From Vulcanimicrobiota bacterium (lineage in GTDB: Bacteria; Vulcanimicrobiota; Vulcanimicrobiia; Vulcanimicrobiales; Vulcanimicrobiaceae), in assembly GCA_013043945.1 (NCBI GenBank), contig JABEUW010000198.1:1-21844 (forward strand): 21,844 nt of DNA, read 5' to 3'. Below the pieces are notes generated by a model. It was not told where the DNA came from, searched no databases, and was given only the letters and a program-made list of their open reading frames with translations. Of the stretch, positions 15,690 to 21,844 are shown in pieces. Within the stretch, counting starts at the first letter, position 1; every line of letters begins with the position of its first letter. The position numbers and the translations under genes were made by a program.

Positions 15690-17362
15690 GATTTGTTCGA
15701 AGCTCCCATCGTATAGATGCGAAGCATGTGGCGTGCGGGATCCCAGCGGCTGACGTAGAGACGATCTCCCTCTACCGCGAGCGAACGGACGTCGCCGCGA
15801 AGCGCTCCCACCGTGCGGATCGCTCCCTGTGGTATGAAGAAGATGATGCGATGCGTCTTGCGATCGTAGGTGACCAGCTCGCCATCTTTTGCCGCCAAGC
15901 CGGCGAATCTTCCGCTCTGATAGGTATTGGAGCGAACGATCCTGCCAACCTGTCTTCCACTCTGCACGTCGAAGATCTCGCCGCCATCGTCGATGCCGTA
16001 GAGCTTTCCGTCGAGCCATGCAATGCCGACGACCCAACTCAATGCCTTGGGCAGTGCCCGGCGCGCGACGAGCTTCGGAGCTCCGCCGGCAATGGAAAAT
16101 TCGTTGAGAAAAGGGGTGACACGGGCACCCAAAGCGGCCTGCTGTACGACCCAGAGTTTATCCTTTGCAATGGCGAGCGCCCCGATCGCTGCGGGTGCGC
16201 CCGCACGACCGCGGTCGAGAGCGATTTCACGATAGGCCGCGATCCGTCTGCCGTGCCGATCGAGGAGGTAGAGCAGGGGTTGCGTGGTCGAGGCGGCGTA
16301 GATATGGGCGCCGCTCACGGCGATCGGTGCCACCGCCGTATAGTGACCTCCATAGATCTCGGGGAACTCAATGCCTTTGGTTTCGAGCGCATTCATGAAT
16401 TGCAGATCCTGCGCAACCGAGGCCTTCGCAGTAAAGCCGATTCGCGGCAACGCGTAGAGATCGTCGCCTCTCGACGCAAAATGAACGTGCCCTGGATCGT
16501 AAACGGAGAACGCCGCGATAAACCCGTCGTTTTTGAGGGCACGAAATATCAAGGGAGTTAGATTGGGAGAATTTGAATGCCCCGCATCCGTATTGGTCTG
16601 CGGATTCGCCCCGCTCGGTAACGCGGCATTCTCTCCGTATTCACCACTTGGATAGGCGAAGAGATCGATAGGGGCGCCCGTAATCGGTTCGAAGGTGTGG
16701 CGAAAGCGGAGCAGATCGCCTTGCACGCGCTCTTCAAACTCAGCGAGCGTTTCAAATCGGTGCTCCTTCGAAAGCCACTCGAGGTTCGCATACCAATACG
16801 GCGAGAGGTCGCCATGCGGGCCGACGACGAGATCGGAGTGCCCGGCAAATCCATGCGACTGTAGCGACCAGACGCCCGAGCGAGCCATCGCGCGAAGATC
16901 TGCATCGGTGAGGCGGCCCGGGATCGTGCCGGTCGCATGCCCCTCGAAAAACATCGTCGCGCTCGCGTGGTAACGCTGAAAAATAGGAGTCGCTTCGGTC
17001 CACGCCGAGCGATACCCATCGTCAAAGGTCAAGGTCACCGAGCGCTGCGGCATTCGTGCAGCCGGAATCTTGCCGGAGAGAAAGGCCAGCGTCTCTTGCA
17101 TCGTAATGAAGTGATACCCACGTTGGGCAAGTGCATGCAAAAGATCGTTAAAGCGCTGTGGCGCCATCCACGGCGTGCCCACCCCCGTTTTCGGCTCGAT
17201 GGGATCGTTGGAGATTTGGTGGAACATGAGGACGCGCACGGTCGGCTCGCGCACGAGCGTCAGTGTAAGCTTTTTCGGCGGCATGCCGCCGGGGGGCGCG
17301 CCGCCCGGGGTACTCCCCAGCAAGACGCCGATCGCGACGACGAAGAGGGCAAGATTGCGCAT
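15686..17362 (-). CDS. PgaB/PelA-type polysaccharide deacetylase fused to a beta-propeller
   Basis: 558 residues. An N-terminal hydrophobic segment (1-18) exports or anchors it. About 40-330 is a carbohydrate esterase 4 deacetylase: VLMFHQIS at 44-51, TFDDGY with D114-D115, and QSHGFAGH with H170 and H175. That spacing of metal ligands (Asp, His-x4-His) is the one I recall for PgaB. About 335-558 is a different domain: repeated strands such as VSGAHIYAASTTQPLLYLLD, KLYGIDDGGEIFDVQSGR and AVEGDRLYVSRWD, the look of an NHL-like beta-propeller. It should remove acetyl groups from the exported glycan; PelA normally has a hydrolase domain instead of a propeller. The start ATG 17362 has GGAGGGAAG upstream. 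It overlaps the barrel gene by 4 bases. Confidence 0.85.
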   Translation of the reverse strand: MRNLALFVVAIGVLLGSTPGGAPPGGMPPKKLTLTLVREPTVRVLMFHQISNDPIEPKTGVGTPWMAPQRFNDLLHALAQRGYHFITMQETLAFLSGKIPAARMPQRSVTLTFDDGYRSAWTEATPIFQRYHASATMFFEGHATGTIPGRLTDADLRAMARSGVWSLQSHGFAGHSDLVVGPHGDLSPYWYANLEWLSKEHRFETLAEFEERVQGDLLRFRHTFEPITGAPIDLFAYPSGEYGENAALPSGANPQTNTDAGHSNSPNLTPLIFRALKNDGFIAAFSVYDPGHVHFASRGDDLYALPRIGFTAKASVAQDLQFMNALETKGIEFPEIYGGHYTAVAPIAVSGAHIYAASTTQPLLYLLDRHGRRIAAYREIALDRGRAGAPAAIGALAIAKDKLWVVQQAALGARVTPFLNEFSIAGGAPKLVARRALPKALSWVVGIAWLDGKLYGIDDGGEIFDVQSGRQVGRIVRSNTYQSGRFAGLAAKDGELVTYDRKTHRIIFFIPQGAIRTVGALRGDVRSLAVEGDRLYVSRWDPARHMLRIYTMGASNKS

Positions 17363-17405
17363 CCTGCCCTCTTCCCTCCGAGGCTCGCCGCGTCCGCTTT
17401 TCGGC

Positions 17406-20039
17406 CTATCGTCCGATATGCCACCGGAATTGCAAGCGGAACGTGCGCGCCGAAGCTGGGATGAGCGGCGTGAGGATCGATCCGAGCCCCGTTGAGGACT
17501 CCCCTACCTGGGGTACGCCCAGATTGTACTCCGGCAACCCAAAGAAGACGTTGGTATTGAATACATTCTGCACCGAGAGTTGAACGTCGAGCGTCTTGGT
17601 GACCGGGCGGCGCACCGTCGCACTGAAAATCGTGAACGGCGGCTGATTGTAGGTATTATTTTTTCCTTCAAAATCGCCGTCGAGCGCGTAATACGTGCGA
17701 TCGGGCGCGACATATTGCACGTGGAGAAACCCCTTGAGATACGGAAGACAGATTTCAGAGCCTCCGTTACTACACTGTTGCTGGCCATTTGCCGGCTGTA
17801 CGAGCGCACTCGGCGAGGTATAGAACGATGCCGGAACACCGTTGACGATCGAACTCGATAGCGTCCCGCTGAGTGAATAACCAAAGCCAAAGGTCGGAGT
17901 ACGGCGGTAGGTCGCCGTGAGCATCCGTGCTGCAAGGGAGGCAACGTTCGCCGGTTGCAATATCGCCGAGTATTCCGGCGTGCCTTTGACCGGATCGATC
18001 GGGCCGACCGTCGGCGTTACGATCGTTTCAAAGACGTTTCGCACCTTCGTTCCCAAAAGATCGAAGCTCAACACGGCATCGTCACGAAATCGCTTGTCCA
18101 TACCGAAGTCGATGCTGGTCGCCGTTTCGGGATCGAGCAACGGGTTCTTGTTGTTCAGCGTGCCGTATGGGGCGGTTGCCGAGCCGGGTGTGATGTACGG
18201 GATACCGCTCACCTGCGATGCGAAAGGATAGGTAGCGGAGGTCCCTACGGCGAGCCGATACGAGAGGTCGCCGCGCGGCTGCAAGACGAAGGCGAGGTGC
18301 GGATCGAAGCGAGAGAGCGAGCGCGACGACGGAACGAGCGTCGGCTTTCCGGCGACGATCGGGCCCGACTGTTGCCCTTGTAACTGCCAATTCGTATCGT
18401 AGAGTGCCGCGCGAATCGTCAACGTTCGAGTAGCCGCAAAATCTCCCGAAAGCGAGAGCGTGTTGAAACGCGAGATCGTGTCGGGCGTATTAACCGACGA
18501 CGGGCTCCCATAATAAGCGAACGTTTCATCGGAATGGTAGTCGTAATTTGCGGTTACGACATTATTGCCGAATGGATGTACGAATGAAACCGTCGTTCCG
18601 CGCAATTTGTCGCTTTCGAGGAGGCTAAACGGCGATTGCATAACGGCGACGCCGCCGGCAGTATAATGATCCGGATAATTCGACTCTCCCGAACCGTTAA
18701 TTGAACGGGAGATCGAGCCGAGATAGGGGCGAACGAGGACGGTATTATTCCCGAGCGTCGTGCGCAACTGCGCATCGAAGATCGGTTGGTTGTTGTTGAC
18801 GAGCGAGCCCGGGTAAAACACGTATCCTGGAACCTGCGTTCCAATGAGCGATGCGTCATTGGGATTGCTGCATTGTTGTGAAGTTCCCACCGTCATACAT
18901 GGAAGGACCGTCACCATTCCGCCATACTGTCCGTACGCCGTCCCCTGAGGATTATATCCCGCCTGCGAGCCGACAAAACCGGTTTCGAGCGAGGTCGATT
19001 TTGAAAAGTCGTATTTGAATTTTACGATCTCTCCCTTGGTAGCGAGAGGACCACTGAGATCGCCGCAAAACTGGATGATGCCGGCTGCAGCGGTGGTGTT
19101 GAGCGCGGGATAGCTCTGCGGTTTAATGACGCACCCGTAGTGCTGGAAAAATTGGCCGTTGAGGCCCTGGTAACCGGCATCTAGGACGTACGAGAGCCGT
19201 CCGATCGATCCGGTCATCAATGCGTTTGAATACTGCGATGCGTAATTATCGACCCCATCGATAAATTCAAAGGTCGGTTTCGAAGTAAATGTCGGCGTAA
19301 GCAGGTTTGCCGTGCCGCCGATCGCCGAGGCAGCGAATGGGGTCGTATTCCCGGGACCCGTATCTGCCTGAATACCTTGCAGCATGAACGAACTGAAGAA
19401 CTGCGAGAACCAAACGCCGTACCGCCCGCCTGAGAGCGGATGGCCGTCGAGCAACACCTGCGTTTCGTACGGCTGCGCCCCACCCAACGAAATCGAAGTA
19501 TTCGGCGAACTCGATCCGCGTTCGATGCCGGCGCCGGGAATCCGAGCAACGACATCGTTGATCTGCGGATTGGCAAGGTCGAGCAGCGAGCTACGGGGTA
19601 CGAAGGTCGTCTGCGCGGTGCCGGTGTTGATCGAGCTCTTCCCCGAGGCGACCACGCGTGCGATGACCTGCAGCGAACTCGCCGAGAGCGCGACGAGCCG
19701 CACCTTGAGGGGAAGCGACTCCCCGGCGAAAATCGCTACGTTCGTGCTGCGCGCGGGGAGGAAGCCGGCCTTGATGACGCTGACGGCATAATAGGCCGCC
19801 GGTAAGTCATGGAGAGCGAAGTGCCCCGCGGCGTCAGTCGCCGTCGATTCCCGAACCGGGCCGCTCACGCTGACGACCGCACCTGCGACGGGATGCCCTG
19901 CGGCGTCGCTGACGCTGCCGACGAGCGAGCCGCTCTCGCGAGCGGACGAGGCAGCTACGGCCGAAAAAGGCAGCGCGGAAAAAATTGCGCTACAAAAAAG
20001 CAGCGCAATCAAAAAATGGGGTAAACGAATAGCATTCAC
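17406..20039 (-). CDS. TonB-dependent outer-membrane receptor with carboxypeptidase-regulatory-like domain
   Basis: 877 residues. A signal peptide (about 1-30, cleavage after AVAA) is followed by a CarboxypepD_reg-like domain (about 37-115: LVGSVSDAAGHPVAGAVVSV, HFALHDLPAAYYAVSV). A plug domain (about 145-260) contains INDVVARIPGAGI and ETQVLLDGHPLSGG. The remainder is a large beta-barrel ending in an aromatic, basic tail (FRLQFRWHIGR). Such receptors take up siderophores, glycans or peptides by TonB energy; the substrate is not visible. The start GTG at 20039 has AGAGGA 8 bases upstream. It lies 43 bases before the deacetylase gene on the same strand and may be its operon partner or a separate unit; no terminator is seen between them. 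Confidence 0.92.
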   Translation of the reverse strand: MNAIRLPHFLIALLFCSAIFSALPFSAVAASSARESGSLVGSVSDAAGHPVAGAVVSVSGPVRESTATDAAGHFALHDLPAAYYAVSVIKAGFLPARSTNVAIFAGESLPLKVRLVALSASSLQVIARVVASGKSSINTGTAQTTFVPRSSLLDLANPQINDVVARIPGAGIERGSSSPNTSISLGGAQPYETQVLLDGHPLSGGRYGVWFSQFFSSFMLQGIQADTGPGNTTPFAASAIGGTANLLTPTFTSKPTFEFIDGVDNYASQYSNALMTGSIGRLSYVLDAGYQGLNGQFFQHYGCVIKPQSYPALNTTAAAGIIQFCGDLSGPLATKGEIVKFKYDFSKSTSLETGFVGSQAGYNPQGTAYGQYGGMVTVLPCMTVGTSQQCSNPNDASLIGTQVPGYVFYPGSLVNNNQPIFDAQLRTTLGNNTVLVRPYLGSISRSINGSGESNYPDHYTAGGVAVMQSPFSLLESDKLRGTTVSFVHPFGNNVVTANYDYHSDETFAYYGSPSSVNTPDTISRFNTLSLSGDFAATRTLTIRAALYDTNWQLQGQQSGPIVAGKPTLVPSSRSLSRFDPHLAFVLQPRGDLSYRLAVGTSATYPFASQVSGIPYITPGSATAPYGTLNNKNPLLDPETATSIDFGMDKRFRDDAVLSFDLLGTKVRNVFETIVTPTVGPIDPVKGTPEYSAILQPANVASLAARMLTATYRRTPTFGFGYSLSGTLSSSIVNGVPASFYTSPSALVQPANGQQQCSNGGSEICLPYLKGFLHVQYVAPDRTYYALDGDFEGKNNTYNQPPFTIFSATVRRPVTKTLDVQLSVQNVFNTNVFFGLPEYNLGVPQVGESSTGLGSILTPLIPASARTFRLQFRWHIGR

Positions 20040-20171
20040 GATCGCATTCCTCTTTGAATTAGTACGAAGTTCCGAGGCATGGTATCATCAGTTGTTTAAC
20101 CGGTCTTTATCGACTTTTTCTTGTTTTTATTATTTTATGACCTTTTTGATTAATGAGGCTTAACTCACGAG
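20040..20171 (-). promoter_or_regulatory. AT-rich upstream region of the TonB-receptor gene (probable promoter)
   Basis: This 132-base gap is strikingly AT-rich compared with the rest of the window, with A/T runs on the minus strand at about 20100-20150 that could act as an UP element. A GATACC hexamer near 20083 is a possible -10, but no convincing -35 is seen. The same stretch is the 3' side of the enoyl-CoA hydratase gene; no strong terminator hairpin is seen. Confidence 0.5.
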
Positions 20172-20918
20172 CTATCCCTTGGTAAGAAACCGCATGAACG
20201 CGGCGCGCGCCTCCTCGGAGCGCATTGCATCTGCAAATGCTGCAAATTCCGCGCCCATCGCTGCGGCGAGCGCGCTTGAATCGGCACCACGAATCAGCCT
20301 TTTTGTCGTGCGTATCGCGTTGGGTGGGAGCGCCGCAAGCTGTGCGGCCATCGCACGGGCACGCGATTCCACCTCGCCGTCGGCCACGACCTCGGCGAGC
20401 AGCCCCATCGCGCGCGCCTCGTCGGCGGAGAAGCGCTCCCCGGAGAGCAGCAACCACGAGGCACGATTGCGTCCGACCACGCGCGGCAGGAGCAGGCTCG
20501 AGCCGGCCTCGGGCACGAGCCCGAGCGGGACGAACGGCAGCGCGAAGCGCGCCGAGGCGCCGGCGACGACACCGTCGCAATGCAAGAGCAGCGTCGTGCC
20601 GATACCGATCGCGACGCCGTTGACTCCCGCAAGCACCGGCTTCTCGCAGGCGACGAGGCGATGGAGGAAGCGAACGACGGGAAGATCCTCGATCTTTGCG
20701 TGCATCGCTCCCGCAGCGAGAAAATCCGCAATATCGTTTCCGGCGCTGAAATCCTCGCGCCCGAGAAAGAGCAGCGCGCGCACCTCGCTATCCTCGGCGG
20801 CACGCTCCAGCGCATCGGCGGCGGCGGCGTACATCGCCGCGGTCATGGCGTTCTTCTTCTCCTGACGATCGAAGCGAATCGTCATCACGCCTTCGGTAGT
20901 ATCGACGATCGTACTCAT
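20172..20918 (-). CDS. Enoyl-CoA hydratase/isomerase family protein
   Basis: 248 residues of the crotonase superfamily. DFSAGNDIADF (first oxyanion-hole strand) and ALPFVPLGLVPEAGSSLLLP (second, with a glutamate in PEAGSS) are clear, followed by the usual C-terminal helical trimerisation part (LPPNAIRTTKRLIRG). The PEAGSS form is common in enoyl-CoA hydratase/delta3,delta2-enoyl-CoA isomerase paralogues of fatty-acid oxidation. The open frame extends upstream, but the ATG at 20918 begins the conserved domain and overlaps the stop of the upstream barrel gene (ATGA), so the two are translationally coupled. Confidence 0.92.
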   Translation of the reverse strand: MSTIVDTTEGVMTIRFDRQEKKNAMTAAMYAAAADALERAAEDSEVRALLFLGREDFSAGNDIADFLAAGAMHAKIEDLPVVRFLHRLVACEKPVLAGVNGVAIGIGTTLLLHCDGVVAGASARFALPFVPLGLVPEAGSSLLLPRVVGRNRASWLLLSGERFSADEARAMGLLAEVVADGEVESRARAMAAQLAALPPNAIRTTKRLIRGADSSALAAAMGAEFAAFADAMRSEEARAAFMRFLTKG

Positions 20919-21640
20919 GGAATGGCCTTTCGAAATTCGACGAAGAGTCCGACGCCTGCATTCCGGTCGCCGGCTATTCCGGTTGCGGTATATTTTGCTG
21001 AAAAATTCAACGCCCGTAAACCGACGAGCATCTCGCCGTAGGAACGTTGCAACCCGATTGCCACCGACGCATCGATCTCCGCGGCCTGTTCGGCCTTCAC
21101 CGTCGGCGGGGTGACCCCGTTTCCATAGACGTACACATCGCTGCCCCACAAGGTCGGAGCCGCTCCGAGATTCGCTTCGAGCGTTCGGCGGCCGCGCAAC
21201 GGCTCGGTATAGCGCAGTGCATAGCGGAAGCCGGCAAGGCGCGAGGAGACGACTTGCTGCAAATTCGGTAACGGCGTCCGTTGGTTGATGACCGTCTCGC
21301 CGACGCCGAAACTCACGCGCGGGACGACGCGGTAGCCGAGCGTCGCGTTGAAGATACCGATGCTCGGCGTCGCTTGCCCGTAATAGGCCGAGGCACGCTG
21401 CGGAATCGCGACCACGGGGATCCCCTCGAACCGAAACGCGAGCCGCCGCCCACCGAGACGCGCCTGCAGCAGCGGGCCGATCCCCGCGCCGTACTGCGTA
21501 CCCACAACGTCCTTATGGACCCCCGCGACGGCAAAGAGCTGCAAACCGAGGTAGTTCGTTTCGCGCGCTTGCGCCGCAGCGAAACATGAAGTAACGAGTG
21601 CGGCTGCGAGAACTGACGAACCAATCGCACGCCCGTACAT
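20915..21640 (-). CDS. Small outer-membrane beta-barrel protein, function unknown
   Basis: 241 residues. A signal peptide (about 1-26, cleavage after AQARE or nearby) is followed by alternating strands rich in Gly and aromatic residues (YLGLQLFAVAGV, GIGPLLQARLGGRRLAFRFEG, GIFNATLGYRVVPRVSFGVG, RYALRYTEPLRG) and a final strand, GVGLFVEFRKAIP. That is the pattern of an 8-12-strand outer-membrane barrel. I recognise no named family. The start overlaps the stop of the upstream partial gene by one base (TAATG) and its stop overlaps the enoyl-CoA hydratase start by four. Confidence 0.7.
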   Translation of the reverse strand: MYGRAIGSSVLAAALVTSCFAAAQARETNYLGLQLFAVAGVHKDVVGTQYGAGIGPLLQARLGGRRLAFRFEGIPVVAIPQRASAYYGQATPSIGIFNATLGYRVVPRVSFGVGETVINQRTPLPNLQQVVSSRLAGFRYALRYTEPLRGRRTLEANLGAAPTLWGSDVYVYGNGVTPPTVKAEQAAEIDASVAIGLQRSYGEMLVGLRALNFSAKYTATGIAGDRNAGVGLFVEFRKAIP

Positions 21641-21844
21641 TATTTCGGCGCCTTACCGGCGTCGAGCATAACGATCGCGGTACGCCCCGTCGACCCGTGC
21701 GCGACCATGCGCAACGCGGCGACCGCGCTACCGACCGGCGTCGTTGGTTGGAGCAGTTCTGCAGGCGATACACCGGTCTGCGCTTCGATCTTCCGATCGA
21801 GCGGCGCCCGCATGAACGAGGGTATCGATGTGTAGTCTTTTAAC
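21640..21844 (-). CDS. 3' end of an unidentified gene (partial)
   Basis: The minus-strand frame is open from the window edge to TAA at 21640-21642, giving 67 residues that include MRAPLDRKIEAQTGVSPAEL and end STGRTAIVMLDAGKAPK. The start lies outside the window. It overlaps the barrel gene by one base, so it belongs to the same operon. The GRTAIVML ending recalls the last strand of oxidoreductases, but this is too little to name a family. Confidence 0.6.
   Translation of the reverse strand, partial: LKDYTSIPSFMRAPLDRKIEAQTGVSPAELLQPTTPVGSAVAALRMVAHGSTGRTAIVMLDAGKAPK

Noticed and set aside
20040..20171. Intrinsic terminator after the enoyl-CoA hydratase gene
   Set aside because: Only a 4-bp TGAG/CTCA hairpin and distant GGTC/GACC pairing are visible; not enough for a call.

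Overview
GC-rich window from a diderm (outer-membrane-bearing) bacterium. The evidence is a TonB-dependent receptor with an N-terminal carboxypeptidase-regulatory-like domain, two further predicted outer-membrane beta-barrels, and a Pel-like exopolysaccharide locus. Codon style and gene content resemble the Eremiobacterota/Vulcanimicrobiota (WPS-2) group, but that placement is a low-confidence guess because there is no marker gene. I see no insertion sequence, phage, CRISPR array or rRNA.

Left part (1-5603): the 3' end of a probable membrane protein and its intrinsic terminator; a heme-oxygenase-like-fold (TENA/diiron oxygenase type) protein; a convergent membrane-anchored monoheme cytochrome c; a PLP enzyme of the cysteate synthase/threonine synthase type; a DeaD-type RNA helicase with a DbpA-like RNA-binding tail; a strong inverted repeat; and a single-pass membrane protein with a long repetitive beta-rich ectodomain.

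Centre (5604-7858): the most notable item is a gene that a standard caller would cut in two. Positions 5666-6388 are one reading frame interrupted only by an in-frame TGA at 6170-6172. The protein matches the GrdB-like (glycine/sarcosine/betaine reductase selenoprotein B) family on both sides of the TGA, and the TGA lies in a U-x-x-C motif, so I read it as selenocysteine. It is followed almost without gap by a haloacid-dehalogenase-like gene. The pair is flanked by a 42-nt direct repeat (41/42 identical) with a conserved hairpin. A MarR-like C-terminal remnant, tRNA-Ser(UGA) and a frameshifted secreted-protein pseudogene follow.

Right-centre (7922-20039): on the plus strand, a globin-GAF-EAL c-di-GMP phosphodiesterase and a small SRPBCC-like protein. 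On the minus strand, a tightly packed, overlapping gene set: TonB-dependent receptor, PgaB/PelA-type polysaccharide deacetylase fused to a beta-propeller, outer-membrane barrel (frameshifted at a 10-G tract), a GAF-like/REC/TPR fusion protein, PelF-type glycosyltransferase and PelG-like membrane transporter. I interpret the last five genes as a Pel-like exopolysaccharide system in which the usual c-di-GMP receptor PelD and the TPR protein PelE appear to be replaced by one response-regulator/TPR fusion. The poly-G tract could make the export barrel phase-variable, or could be an assembly error.

Right end (20172-21844): a second minus-strand operon with overlapping genes: an unidentified partial gene, an outer-membrane beta-barrel and an enoyl-CoA hydratase/isomerase.
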